Source of the DNA: Natronobeatus ordinarius
GTDB lineage: Archaea; Halobacteriota; Halobacteria; Halobacteriales; Natrialbaceae
Assembly (NCBI RefSeq): GCF_024362485.1
Contig: NZ_CP101456.1
Span: forward strand, 1,984,001-2,048,000
Length of the DNA stretch: 64,000 nt
Direction of reading: 5' to 3'
Below, piece after piece: positions 27,023 through 36,060 of this stretch. The notes beneath the pieces were generated by a model that ran no database searches, was not told where the DNA came from, and saw only the letters and a list, made by a program, of their open reading frames with translations. How positions within the stretch are numbered: the stretch's first letter is position 1; every line of letters starts with the position of its first letter. The translations under genes and the position numbers were made by a program.

Positions 27023-27299
27023 GGTACCAGCATAGTAGTCGGCTCGTCGGCATAGTTCTGTGGGAGAACGCTCACGACGGCTCCGGCTCACCGACGACGC
27101 GAGTCGGTCCCACGGGACGAACCGCGACGGTACGGGGCTCTTACCGTCCGGTCGTCGATCGGTAACGACCGTGTTACGGTCAGACAGGGGCGTCTACGGC
27201 TACCATAACAATGGGACCGGTTCCGGTACGCCGTGGTGCGGTGGCACACGCCACCACTCCCCTGTGGACGGCGACCGGTTCGACCCCGGTCGGGAGCGT

Positions 27300-27659
27300 A
27301 TGGGTCTCGACGCGAATCGCGGACACTGGTACCAGCGGGTCGACCAGGAACTCGAGGCGATGGGCGACCTCGAGTGGACGCTCTGGATCGTCGTCGCCGT
27401 CGCGCTGGTCGGCGACGTGGTGACGACGTTCGTCGGGTTACACCTCGGGTTAGCCGAGTCGAACCCGATCGCCCGGGCAGCGATAAACGGCTGGGGACTC
27501 GTCGGGATGCTCGTGTTGAAAGCGTTCGCCGTTGGCGTCGCGCTCTGCTGCCGGCCGCTGTTGCCACGGGAGTTTCAGCTCGTCGTCCCCGCGGGGCTCG
27601 CCGTTCCGTGGCTGGTGGCCGTCGTCATCAACCTCGTCATGATCTCGACGGCGCTGTGA
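27300..27659 (+). CDS. small membrane protein (DUF5658-like)
   Basis: The 119-residue product from ATG 27300 has a polar N terminus and three hydrophobic segments: WTLWIVVAVALVGDVVTTFV, GLVGMLVLKAFAVGVALCC and VPWLVAVVINLVMISTAL. The first contains the pattern DVVTTFVGLHLGLAESNP, which I associate with the DUF5658 family of haloarchaea. No role is known. The frame is open upstream to 27060, but the composition there is not protein-like. Confidence 0.62.
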   Translation: MGLDANRGHWYQRVDQELEAMGDLEWTLWIVVAVALVGDVVTTFVGLHLGLAESNPIARAAINGWGLVGMLVLKAFAVGVALCCRPLLPREFQLVVPAGLAVPWLVAVVINLVMISTAL

Positions 27660-27858
27660 GTGAGCTGGACGGGCGCTCGAGTGGTGGAGGGTACCTTGTA
27701 ACAACTGTCGATCATGTTCGCGTTCGCTATAGCGGCGCTATCTCTCAAAAACAGCGTGCTGAATACGGGGTCGTATCCAATGTGGCGGATTTGTTTCACC
27801 TATGGCTTTTCGGAAGACCCGAATGCACCACAGAAGTAGTGTGGGTGGAAATCACCGC

Positions 27859-28701
27859 TTAGTCCACGTCGCTGATGAAGGACAGCACCTCGTCGGTAAA
27901 GCGGTCTGGTGCGACGAGATGCGCTGCGTGCCCATGCCCATCGAAGGTAGCGAGTCGACTGTTCGGTAACGTGTCGTGGAGTTCCTCAGCACTCTCTTTG
28001 AGCCACCCGCTCTCACTCCCGACGGGAAGTAACGTCGGCGTAGAGAGGTCTTCGAACGGTGTGAGATCCCGCTCTCGCTTGTCCGCACCCGCTTCTAACT
28101 CGGGCAAGAGTGTTTGATGGAACGTCTCCACGTACCGGTCCCATATCGGTGCCGAGCGAATCGCGTCGAGTTCGTCCGGCGCGAATTGGGCAACGTCGTC
28201 GAGGAAGAGTGTGAGCGCCTGCTCGTTCTGCCCCGCTTCTAACAAAGCCATCATCTCTTCGCTCGTCTCAGCTATGCGGGCTACAGCCTCGTCGGAGACG
28301 ATGGGAGGCTCGTAGAGGATCACACTCCGTAGATTGTCGATTCGCGGGGCCGCACCCAGTGCAACGAGCGCGCCATAGGAATGGCCGATGAGCGTCACTG
28401 GGTCGTCGATCGACTCGACGACCGCGACCACGTCGTCGAACTGTGGTTCTGGTTTCCCACTGTACTCGTCAGGGGACCTGCTGTCGCCGTGATACCGTCG
28501 GTCCATGGCGTGGACCGTGGTGTGTTCCGCGAACGTCGAACGGACGTCGCTGAGTTCCCAGATCTCGCGATCGACGACGGACCCGTGAACGAGGACGGAC
28601 GGTAGCCCACTTCCCGACCGCTCGTACACGATTTCAGTCCCATCGGCGGACGTCACTGTCGCTATCTCTTTGTCTTCATCCGTATCTATTGTTTCGGACA
28701 T
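27859..28701 (-). CDS. alpha/beta hydrolase
   Basis: The 280-residue product has the oxyanion segment VLVHGSVVD, the nucleophile elbow LIGHSYGALVAL near residue 110, and a candidate His near FDGHGHAAHL at the C terminus. It is a typical soluble alpha/beta hydrolase; the substrate is unknown. ATG at 28701 is preferred over GTG at 28713. G+C is a little lower than in surrounding core genes. It stands alone, next to the IS200/IS605-type relic. Confidence 0.8.
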   Translation of the reverse strand: MSETIDTDEDKEIATVTSADGTEIVYERSGSGLPSVLVHGSVVDREIWELSDVRSTFAEHTTVHAMDRRYHGDSRSPDEYSGKPEPQFDDVVAVVESIDDPVTLIGHSYGALVALGAAPRIDNLRSVILYEPPIVSDEAVARIAETSEEMMALLEAGQNEQALTLFLDDVAQFAPDELDAIRSAPIWDRYVETFHQTLLPELEAGADKRERDLTPFEDLSTPTLLPVGSESGWLKESAEELHDTLPNSRLATFDGHGHAAHLVAPDRFTDEVLSFISDVD

Positions 28702-28927
28702 GTGGCTTCTCACCCGATGGTTTACAATGTGGATTAGTCACATAGTTGCAACTGATGACGGATCTGCAGAGGCTACACAAAACCCAGTCGGTGAGTGACA
28801 GGACTGCCAATTCGACGCAGATCACTCGGACCAAGCGAAGTCGATTTGCTGCATCCAACCGCTGTATTCTGCGGACCGATTTTGACAGGTAACGAGACTG
28901 CTGGCGGTCACAGAGGTGCAAGGAGGA

Positions 28928-28955
28928 AGCCCACGACTTTAGTCGTGGGAGGAAT
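28928..28955 (+). mobile_element. solitary IS200/IS605-type right-end hairpin
   Basis: CCCACGACT, TT, AGTCGTGGG at 28930-28949 forms a 9-bp stem with a two-base loop, set in the context GAAG...AGGAATC. This is the conserved 3' end of many archaeal IS200/IS605 and IS1341-type (TnpB) elements, where it forms the end of the guide RNA and is recognised by TnpA. No tnpA or tnpB frame is found in the 370 bp around it, so it is a relic or a non-autonomous end. Recognition of the motif is from memory. Confidence 0.6.
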
Positions 28956-29071
28956 CCGCCTGCGGTAACTGCCTCTCCTGTCCTGACCGCTCTAGCGCTT
29001 TGCCAAGCTTGCTCTGCAGAGTCGAATCCGTCGCCGAAAGCCGGTTCGACCAGCCGACGCTTGGCGGAGTA

Positions 29072-29974
29072 CTAGACGAGTACTCGCTCGAGATCCACCA
29101 CCGTCCCCGTCTCCGCCTCTGGATCGCCGACGAGCCGACCCAGGCAGACGGCCGCGCCGTCGGGGGTGTAGCAGGCGACGAGCGAGCCCCGATCGACGGC
29201 GGGGACCTCGAGCACGCCCGGCGCGTAGACGGGGGCGCCGTTCGCGACCTCCCTGGCTGCGCTCTCGGCGATCGTCACGTCCGGGAGTTCCTCGAGGATC
29301 CGTTCGCCGGGGTCGACCACCTCGTAGAGGCGCGTGGGGTCGTCGTCCTCGAGCCAGTAGGCGAGGGCGTCGAGTAAGTCGGTGGCGGCGTGGAGGTCGC
29401 GGTCGTCGAACGGCTCGGTGGCGGTTCGTCGGAGGTCGCCCATGTGTGCGCCCGTGCCGAGCGCCAGTCCGAGGTCGTGACAGAGCTTGCGGACGTAGGT
29501 ACCACTCTCACAGCGGATCCGCAACAGGGCCTTCCGGTCGGTCGTCTCGAGTACCTCGAGGTCGTGGATCTCGCGGGTCCGGAGCCGGCGGGAGACGGCA
29601 CTCTTTCGTGGGGGTTTCTGGTAGACCTCGCCCTCGAACTCGGCGGCGACGGCCGCGACGTCCGTCGGGACCGGGCCGTGACACTCGAGGACGGCGACGT
29701 ACTCTTTTTCGCCCTCGAGGAAGGCGGGAGCGAGTCGGGTCGCGTCGCCGAGCATGACCGGGAGACAGCCCGTCACCTTGGGGTCGAGCGTTCCCGCGTG
29801 GGCGGCCCGGTCGATCGGCTCGGCGTCAGCCGACTCGAGGGCGTCGGCGACCGAATCGCGGAGCCAGCCGCTGACCTGATGCGAGGAGGGCCCCGGCGGT
29901 TTGTCGAGGTTGACGACGCCGAAGCTGAGGAGGTCGGCCGGCGATCGGTCGTCGGGTGGGCCACGGAGCACCAT
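29072..29974 (-). CDS. truB: archaeal TruB/Cbf5 RNA pseudouridine synthase
   Basis: The 300-residue protein has NLDKPPGPSSHQV, then the catalytic Asp in HAGTLDPKVTG near residue 63. It continues with YQKPPRKSAVSRRLRTREI, SGTYVRKLCHDLG and a C-terminal PUA domain (about residues 220-300). In archaea this enzyme is the catalytic subunit of H/ACA RNPs and also makes tRNA Psi55. Its ATG overlaps the stop of cmk by one base, the standard cmk-truB arrangement of archaeal genomes. Confidence 0.94.
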   Translation of the reverse strand: MVLRGPPDDRSPADLLSFGVVNLDKPPGPSSHQVSGWLRDSVADALESADAEPIDRAAHAGTLDPKVTGCLPVMLGDATRLAPAFLEGEKEYVAVLECHGPVPTDVAAVAAEFEGEVYQKPPRKSAVSRRLRTREIHDLEVLETTDRKALLRIRCESGTYVRKLCHDLGLALGTGAHMGDLRRTATEPFDDRDLHAATDLLDALAYWLEDDDPTRLYEVVDPGERILEELPDVTIAESAAREVANGAPVYAPGVLEVPAVDRGSLVACYTPDGAAVCLGRLVGDPEAETGTVVDLERVLV

Positions 29975-30549
29975 CAGAACTCGTAGTCGATCGTGACGGG
30001 AGTCTTGCCCTCGTCGCCGTCGGGGTCGTACTCCTCGACGGCCGTGACGAACATGTCGAGGACGGCGTCGGGCTCCCAGCGAGCGGTGTTCACCGAGAGG
30101 TCGTAGATCGTCAGGTCGCGGATGTCGATGCCGTAGTACTCCTCGTAGCGCTGGACCTCGCTCGCCTCGCGGGCCCGGGTCTCCTCGGTCGCCCGAATGG
30201 GGTCTTTCTCCTCGCGTTCGGCGATCCGCTCGCCACGGACCGAGGCGGGGGCATCGAGCCAGAACCGGAAGTCAGCCTGGTCGCCCGCGAGCCAGCCGGC
30301 GAGCCGCGACTCGAGGACGAGGTCGTCCTCGCGGATCGCGATCTCGCGCAGCCGCCGGTCGAGGTCGCGGTCGATCTCGTCGTTCTCCTCGGCCAGCTTG
30401 TTGAACTCGAGTGGGGTGTAGCCGCGCTCGTCGGCGAGTTGGCGGAAGATGTCGCCGCCACTGACGTGCTCTACGTCGAACCGGTCGGCGAGCAACGCCG
30501 CCGTGGTGCTCTTCCCGCTACCCGGCGGGCCGGAGACGGTGAGTAACAT
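29974..30549 (-). CDS. cmk: archaeal cytidylate kinase
   Basis: The 191-residue protein begins with the P-loop [11 protein letters not shown] and has the archaeal CMP-kinase pattern [21 protein letters not shown], a basic lid region ([22 protein letters not shown]) and VLESRLAGW. It phosphorylates CMP/dCMP. It overlaps truB by one base and is upstream of it in the same transcript. Confidence 0.93.
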   Translation of the reverse strand: MLLTVSGPPGSGKSTTAALLADRFDVEHVSGGDIFRQLADERGYTPLEFNKLAEENDEIDRDLDRRLREIAIREDDLVLESRLAGWLAGDQADFRFWLDAPASVRGERIAEREEKDPIRATEETRAREASEVQRYEEYYGIDIRDLTIYDLSVNTARWEPDAVLDMFVTAVEEYDPDGDEGKTPVTIDYEF

Positions 30550-30609
30550 ATCCGACCTCCGACTGCACAGCTAAAAGGGGTTTTGAATTGCCAATCGGCC
30601 GCAACGGGA

Positions 30610-31371
30610 TCACACCGAGCGAACGCCGGGTGTGAGGTGGCGGTCGACGGCCCCACGAACCCGACCGAGAGTCACTGGATCGTCGCTCGGGCGGCCGACG
30701 CTCACGGCGTCCGCGCCGTAGGCGGCGTACTCGCGGACGGTCGCCTCGTCGCGAACGCCGTTGTTGGCGATCACGAACAGCTCGGTCGCGTCGGCGACGT
30801 CGGCGATCACGGATTCTGAATCCATCGCGTCGACGTGGACGAACGACGCGCCCGCGGCCTCGAGGCCACGAGCGAGGGCGGGGAGGTCGACGCCGGGGAC
30901 CTCCGCCCGCACTTTTACCCCGACGGTCGCGCCCGTCGCGGCCGCAGTGTTGACGTACCGACACAGTCGCGGGCCGTCCCGCAGGAGCGACTCGCCACAG
31001 CCGACGGTACAGAGTTCGTCCTGTCGGCAGTGGGCGTTGATCTCGAGGAGCGCGTCCCGTCGCCGACAGATCTCGGCGGCCTCCCGAATTGGCTCGGCCG
31101 TCGTGGCGCGGACGTTGAACCCCGGCCGAATCGGGACGTCTTCGAGGGCGGCGAGCTGTTGGTCGACGAACGCGAGGGGATCGGGTGGGAGAAATTCGTC
31201 GCGGCCGCGGGCGACCAGCCGACGGGCAGCGGTGCGAGCTTCGGCGTCGAGGGCGATGCCGCCGAGAAACGCCGAGCCAGCGTACGTGGCGCCGTCGCGG
31301 GCCCACGACGCGTCCGACTGCCCGCTGAGGCTCGCCAGCGCGAGTGGAGGTGAGAAAGACGTCGATGGCAT
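30610..31371 (-). CDS. tRNA-dihydrouridine synthase-like flavoenzyme
   Basis: The 253-residue product looks like a TIM-barrel flavoprotein of the dihydrouridine/dihydroorotate family. It has LEINAHCRQDELCTVGCGESL with clustered Cys near residue 135, GVKVRAEVPGVD, then the phosphate-binding end IANNGVRDEATVREYAAYGADAVSVGR. In haloarchaea this gene is usually beside cofD, as here (3 bp after its stop). Homologues are annotated as tRNA-dihydrouridine synthase, but a metabolic dihydropyrimidine role cannot be excluded. Confidence 0.78.
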   Translation of the reverse strand: MPSTSFSPPLALASLSGQSDASWARDGATYAGSAFLGGIALDAEARTAARRLVARGRDEFLPPDPLAFVDQQLAALEDVPIRPGFNVRATTAEPIREAAEICRRRDALLEINAHCRQDELCTVGCGESLLRDGPRLCRYVNTAAATGATVGVKVRAEVPGVDLPALARGLEAAGASFVHVDAMDSESVIADVADATELFVIANNGVRDEATVREYAAYGADAVSVGRPSDDPVTLGRVRGAVDRHLTPGVRSV

Positions 31372-31374
31372 CGG

Positions 31375-32367
31375 TCAGTCGATCAGGTCGATCGCGTCCT
31401 CGATGGCCTCGACGACGCGGGCGGCGTCCTCGCTGTCGTCGATGGAGATGTCGGTCCGGACGGTCGGCCGATCGAACTCCGTCTCGTCTTCCTCGTCGAT
31501 GACGAACGCGTCCGCGAAGGGATAGGCGGTGGCGAGTCCCGCGGTACTCGGCTCCGCGCCGACGGCCCCCATGAGATCGCTTACGGGGCCCGAGAAGGGT
31601 TCGTCGCCGACGAACGGCGAAACCGCGACGACGTTCGTCCGGGCGAGTTCCGCGCCGACGCCGGGGAGTGCGAGCATCGGGCCGATGCTCGTCACCGGGT
31701 TCGACGGACCGATCACGACGGTGTCGGCGAGCGCCTCGAGCACTCCTGGTGCGGGTTCTGCCTGCGAGGAGCCGCGGAACTCGACCTGGTCGACGGCGGG
31801 TTCACCCCCACGACCGACCCAGTACTCCTGGAAGTGCATCACGCCGCGGTCGGTGTGGAGGAGACTGGCGACGGGGTCGTCGCTCATCGGCAGGAGGTCG
31901 ACCGGCAATCCGAACGCGTCCGCGAGGATGGCCGTCACCTCGCTCAGCGGCTTGCCCTCGTCGAGGAGGCTCGTCCGGGTGAGGTGGACCGCGCGGTCGC
32001 GGTCACCGATCGTCATGAACTCGGCGACGCCGGAGAACCGACGCCAGCGCGAAATCTCGCGCCCCTCCGTCTGCTGATCCTCGGGGAGGTATCGCGGCCC
32101 CTCGGGGAGATCCGCCGCTTCGGCGATGTCCATCAGCGCGTCGTGCGTTCGGTGGGTGTCGCCGTCGATTCCCCACCACTGTTCGCGGTCGAGGACGCCA
32201 CCACCCTGGAAGAGAACGGTATCGACGTCCGGCGAGACGAACAGCCCACCCAGTTCGATGTCGTCGCCAGTGTTCGCGACGATGGTAATCTCCTCCGGTG
32301 AAAACGCAGCCCCAGCGCCATCTAACAGTTTCGGCGTTCCCGTGCCCCCGGAGAGGAACGTGACCAT
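31375..32367 (-). CDS. cofD: 2-phospho-L-lactate transferase CofD (F420 biosynthesis)
   Basis: The 330-residue product begins with [17 protein letters not shown], the CofD nucleotide-binding loop, followed by [21 protein letters not shown] and later [20 protein letters not shown]. CofD joins the lactyl-phosphate unit to Fo to make F420-0. Start at ATG 32367; GTG at 32382 is in frame. It is followed by the dihydrouridine synthase-like gene at 3 bp, so they form an operon. Confidence 0.94.
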   Translation of the reverse strand: MVTFLSGGTGTPKLLDGAGAAFSPEEITIVANTGDDIELGGLFVSPDVDTVLFQGGGVLDREQWWGIDGDTHRTHDALMDIAEAADLPEGPRYLPEDQQTEGREISRWRRFSGVAEFMTIGDRDRAVHLTRTSLLDEGKPLSEVTAILADAFGLPVDLLPMSDDPVASLLHTDRGVMHFQEYWVGRGGEPAVDQVEFRGSSQAEPAPGVLEALADTVVIGPSNPVTSIGPMLALPGVGAELARTNVVAVSPFVGDEPFSGPVSDLMGAVGAEPSTAGLATAYPFADAFVIDEEDETEFDRPTVRTDISIDDSEDAARVVEAIEDAIDLID

Positions 32368-32517
32368 ACCTCCAACTCTCACCGGGGGTACTTAATCCCT
32401 TCTCGGTCCCGACCGAGCCGCGGCGGCTCTCGATTCGAGAGGGTTCCTCGGCAGCCTTCGCCGAGGGTTGATATCCAAACGAGGAAGTACTTCATCCGAA
32501 CTGTGCATAGATGGAGT

Positions 32518-33336
32518 ATGCCAACAGTGATCAATGGCGACGTCGCCCTTCAGTACGAAGTCGACGGGCCAGCGCACGGCGAGCCCGTCGCCCTCGTCGA
32601 AGGACTCGGCTACGGGAAGTGGATGTGGCGCTGGCAACGTGAGGCGCTCTCGGACGCCTACCGCGTGATCGTGCCGGACAACCGAGGAACCGGCGACTCC
32701 GATGCACCCGACGGCCCGTACACGATCCGCGACATGGCCGCCGACCTCGAGGCCGTGCTCGCCGACATCGGCGTCGACCGGGCACACGTCGTCGGTGCGA
32801 GCATGGGTGGGATGATCGCCCAGCGGTACGCCCTCGAGTACGACCGGGCCGCGACGCTCTCCCTACTGTGTACGACTCCCGGCGGACCAGATGCGGTTCC
32901 GGTTCCCGAGGAGACCCTGGATCGAATGTTCGCCGTTCCCGAGGACGCCGACGAACGGGAGACGATCCGTCACCGGATGGCCCCGGCGGTTTCGGACGCC
33001 TTCTACGAGGAGTGCCCGGACCTCCTCGAGCGGATCGTCGACTGGCGCCTCGAGATGGACGCGAGCGAGGCGGCACGAGCGGCGCAAGGGGCGGCCGTCC
33101 AGGCGTTCGACGCGAGCGACGAACTCGGGGGCCTCGAGACCCCGACGCTGCTCCTCCACGGCACGGCCGACCGGGTGGTCCCGGTCGAGAACACCCGACT
33201 GCTCGCCGAGGCGCTCCCGAACGCCCGCCTCGAGCTTCTCGAGGGCGGCCACCACCTGTGTTTCATCGAGAGCGCCTCGTGGGTGAACGACCACCTCCTG
33301 CACTTTCTGTCTGGCCGTCCGCTGGAGGCAGTATGA
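32518..33336 (+). CDS. alpha/beta hydrolase, coupled to an acyl-CoA synthetase
   Basis: From ATG 32518 the product is 272 residues, with NRGTGDSDAPDGPYTI, the nucleophile elbow VGASMGGMIAQ near residue 93, the Asp in LLHGTADRVVP and the His in LEGGHHLCF near the end. The full Ser-Asp-His triad is visible. Its stop overlaps the start of the acyl-CoA synthetase (ATGA), so the two probably act on the same acid or ester, but the substrate is unknown. Confidence 0.85.
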   Translation: MPTVINGDVALQYEVDGPAHGEPVALVEGLGYGKWMWRWQREALSDAYRVIVPDNRGTGDSDAPDGPYTIRDMAADLEAVLADIGVDRAHVVGASMGGMIAQRYALEYDRAATLSLLCTTPGGPDAVPVPEETLDRMFAVPEDADERETIRHRMAPAVSDAFYEECPDLLERIVDWRLEMDASEAARAAQGAAVQAFDASDELGGLETPTLLLHGTADRVVPVENTRLLAEALPNARLELLEGGHHLCFIESASWVNDHLLHFLSGRPLEAV

Positions 33337-34979
33337 ACTGGGGAGCCCCCGAGTACGACTGGGTCGGCGACTGGAGCGCCCGACGGGCGTCGCTCTCGCC
33401 GGACCGGACGGCCGTGATCGACGAGACGGCCGGGCAGCGGTACAGCTACGGCGACCTCGAGCGACGGGCGAACCGGACGGCCCGACTGCTCGAGGAATAC
33501 GGCGTCGCCGAGGGCGAACGCGTCGCGTTGGTCTCACGAAATCGAGCCGAGGCGTTCGATCTCTTCTTCGCGACCGGGAAGACCGGCGGCGTGCTCGCGC
33601 CGCTGTCCTACCGCCTCGCGCCGCCGGAACTCGCCGCGTTGCTCGACCTCGTCGACCCCCGGCTGCTGATCATCGAGTCGCCACACGTCGAACGCGTCGA
33701 GCACGCGATCGCCCGGGCCGACGTCGAGCCGGCGGTGCTCGAACTCGAGACGGCCGACCCTGCCGGCGGCTGGCCGACGTACGCCGACGCCGTCTCCGCC
33801 GACGACTCGCCCGTCGAGAAGCGGCCGCGGTCGCTCGAGGACCCACACCTCCTCTTGCACACCGGCGGTTCGACGGGAACGCCGAAGGAGACGACGATCA
33901 CACACGGCTCGATCTACTGGAACTCGTTCAACACGATCACGGCGTGGGGGCTGCGCCCGGACGACGTCACGCCGATGGTGTTCCCGGTCTTCCACACCGG
34001 CGGCTGGAACGTGCTCACGCTCCCGATGTTCAACGTGGGCGGGACGCTGGTCATCGACCGCGAGGTCGAACCCGACCGCATCCTCGAGCAGGTCGAGCGC
34101 CGCGGGGCGACCGTGCTCGTCGCGGTGCCGGCCGTGCTGCGGGCGATGGCTACCCACGAGGAGTGGGAGCGAGCAGATCTCTCGAGCCTGCGGTTCGTCA
34201 AGAGCGGCGGCGGCCCCTGTCGGGACGCGATCGTCCGCGCCTGGCGTGACCGCGGCGTCGACTTCTCTCAGGGCTACGGCCTCACCGAGATCGGACCGAA
34301 CAACTTCGCCATGCCGGACGAGTACGATCCTGCCAAGGTCGCGAGCGTCGGCAAGCCGGTGCTCCACGCCGACGCACGGATCGTCGACGACGACGGAACC
34401 GAACTCGAGTCCGGCGAGATCGGCGAACTCGAACTGACGGGCCCCCACGCGGCCGACGGCTACTGGCGCAACCCCGAGGCGACGGCGGAGACGTTCGGCG
34501 ACGGGACCGAGGGCGACAGCGAGCCGGACGTGAGCGCGGACGACGAGAGATCCGCCGCCGGGTGGGTCTCGACTGGTGACCTCGCCAGGGTCGACGACGA
34601 CGGCTTCTATCACATCGAGGGACGCAAGAAGAACATGTTCATCAGCGGCGGCGAGAACGTCTATCCCCCGGAGGTCGAAGACGAGATCGCAGATCACCCG
34701 GCCGTCGCAGAAGTGATCGTCGTCCCCGTTCCCGACGAGCAGTGGGGAACCGTCGGCAAAGCCGTGGTCGAACTCGCAACCGGATGGGAAGCCGGCGCAA
34801 GCGACGGCGACGAGCGGGACGTACTGACACTCACCGCGCTCGAGGCGTTCCTCGACGAGCGACTCGCCCGGTTCAAGATCCCGAAGTACCTCGCGTTCGT
34901 CGACGAAATGCCGGAAAGCGGCCCCTCGAAGATCGATCGTGCCGCCATCGAAGACCGGTTCGGCGGGATAGACCCATGA
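33333..34979 (+). CDS. acyl-CoA synthetase (ANL superfamily AMP-forming ligase)
   Basis: The 548-residue product has the ATP-binding loop HTGGSTGTPKETTITH near residue 175, the A5 motif SQGYGLTEIGPNNF, STGDLARVDDDGFYHIEGRKKNM, and GGENVYPPEVEDE. The C-terminal lysine motif reads SGPSKIDRAAIED, two residues longer than the usual TGK form, but the Lys is present. It activates a carboxylic acid to its CoA thioester. A 30-residue acidic insert lies near residue 400. ATG at 33333 overlaps the upstream stop. Confidence 0.88.
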   Translation: MNWGAPEYDWVGDWSARRASLSPDRTAVIDETAGQRYSYGDLERRANRTARLLEEYGVAEGERVALVSRNRAEAFDLFFATGKTGGVLAPLSYRLAPPELAALLDLVDPRLLIIESPHVERVEHAIARADVEPAVLELETADPAGGWPTYADAVSADDSPVEKRPRSLEDPHLLLHTGGSTGTPKETTITHGSIYWNSFNTITAWGLRPDDVTPMVFPVFHTGGWNVLTLPMFNVGGTLVIDREVEPDRILEQVERRGATVLVAVPAVLRAMATHEEWERADLSSLRFVKSGGGPCRDAIVRAWRDRGVDFSQGYGLTEIGPNNFAMPDEYDPAKVASVGKPVLHADARIVDDDGTELESGEIGELELTGPHAADGYWRNPEATAETFGDGTEGDSEPDVSADDERSAAGWVSTGDLARVDDDGFYHIEGRKKNMFISGGENVYPPEVEDEIADHPAVAEVIVVPVPDEQWGTVGKAVVELATGWEAGASDGDERDVLTLTALEAFLDERLARFKIPKYLAFVDEMPESGPSKIDRAAIEDRFGGIDP

Positions 34980-35055
34980 GCGACGTTGTGTATCCAGGGT
35001 CGACTCTCACAATAATTGCCAAACAGCTATGTTGGTTGGTTTGCAATAACACACC

Positions 35056-35757
35056 ATGATCGACCTCACGATGGACATGGAGCAGTACGATTGTCCGTTC
35101 ATCGATACGACGGACGATCACGACGTCTCCTTTCGAGCCGTCCAGTGGCACTTCGACGGGCGAGCCCGACAACTCGAGACGCGAATGATCGTCGAGGGCA
35201 CGGACCGGGAGGGTCTCGAATCGGGGCTCTCGACGTTGCAGGCGCACTCGAACATGCGCCAGTGTGAGCTCTTCAAAAAGCGAGACGAGACGGCCCTCAT
35301 CCGGACGACGATCGAGGAGACGAACGCCATGCGCGTGATTCGGGACAACGGGGGCTACGTCACCGGCCCGTTCTACATCGAAGACGGCCGCGAGCGCTGG
35401 GAGATCGGCTTCGACGAGGACCGGAGCGCGAACGACGCGCTCGCCGACCTCGAGCGCAACAACGAGTTCACCGTCGAGTCCCGCGACGCGTTCGAACTCG
35501 ACGACATGTTCGACTTACTCGACAACGCTGACGCCGCGACCCGCCTGCTCGAGGGCTGTCGAATCCTTTCCGAGGTCGAACGCGAGACGCTCGAGGTCGC
35601 CGCCCGGAAGGGCTACTTCGACCAGCCCCGCGGCGCCACCCTCCAGATGCTCGCCAACGAGTTCGACGTCTCCGATACGGCCGTCTCGAAGAACGTCCGC
35701 CGGGCCGAGCGGAAGGTGCTCAAGCGGGTCGTCGAAGCACTCGAGTCGATGGACTGA
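35056..35757 (+). CDS. bacterio-opsin activator-type HTH-10 transcription regulator
   Basis: The 233-residue protein has a sensing N-terminal domain (residues 1-160) and a C-terminal helix-turn-helix. The latter opens with LSEVERETLEVAARKGYFDQPRG and contains LANEFDVSDTAVSKNVRRAERKVL, the HTH-10 pattern of haloarchaeal Bat-like regulators. Between the upstream synthetase and this gene, CAAAC and GTTTG boxes (35019-35044) form an imperfect inverted repeat that may be an operator. The target is unknown. Confidence 0.85.
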   Translation: MIDLTMDMEQYDCPFIDTTDDHDVSFRAVQWHFDGRARQLETRMIVEGTDREGLESGLSTLQAHSNMRQCELFKKRDETALIRTTIEETNAMRVIRDNGGYVTGPFYIEDGRERWEIGFDEDRSANDALADLERNNEFTVESRDAFELDDMFDLLDNADAATRLLEGCRILSEVERETLEVAARKGYFDQPRGATLQMLANEFDVSDTAVSKNVRRAERKVLKRVVEALESMD

Positions 35758-35761
35758 CGGC

Positions 35762-36004
35762 TCACGTTCGTAACTCCGCGTCGACCGCGGCCCGAACGAC
35801 TCGGGCGAGGCCGAGGACGGCGATGAAACAGCCGGCGACGACGATGCCGGCGAAGAGGACGACCCCGAGAGCAGTCGCGCCGAACTCCGAGATGGCGAGC
35901 AACGGGGTGGCAAAGCGATAGCCGAAGAAGACGACGAGGACACCCACGGCGATGCGGACCGCCCCGCCCCAGTAGGCGCCGTACTCTTCGGGAGACAGTT
36001 CCAT
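35762..36004 (-). CDS. small membrane protein, two predicted helices
   Basis: The 80-residue product from ATG 36004 begins with MELSPEEYGAYWGGAVRI and has two hydrophobic segments (VGVLVVFFGYRFATPLL and LGVVLFAGIVVAGCFIAVLG). It ends 4 bp from the end of the regulator gene on the opposite strand. No family name is recognised, but the tight spacing between neighbours and biased composition argue that it is real. Confidence 0.62.
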   Translation of the reverse strand: MELSPEEYGAYWGGAVRIAVGVLVVFFGYRFATPLLAISEFGATALGVVLFAGIVVAGCFIAVLGLARVVRAAVDAELRT

Positions 36005-36060
36005 GCGCCGAGGTGTGCACCCCGTCGTCAAAACGTTTTCACTCTCGAACGCCCTCGAGT

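Noticed and set aside
33534-34697. 387-codon minus-strand frame opposite the acyl-CoA synthetase
   Set aside because: Antisense shadow; no family motif and typical Arg/Val/Asp wrong-frame composition.
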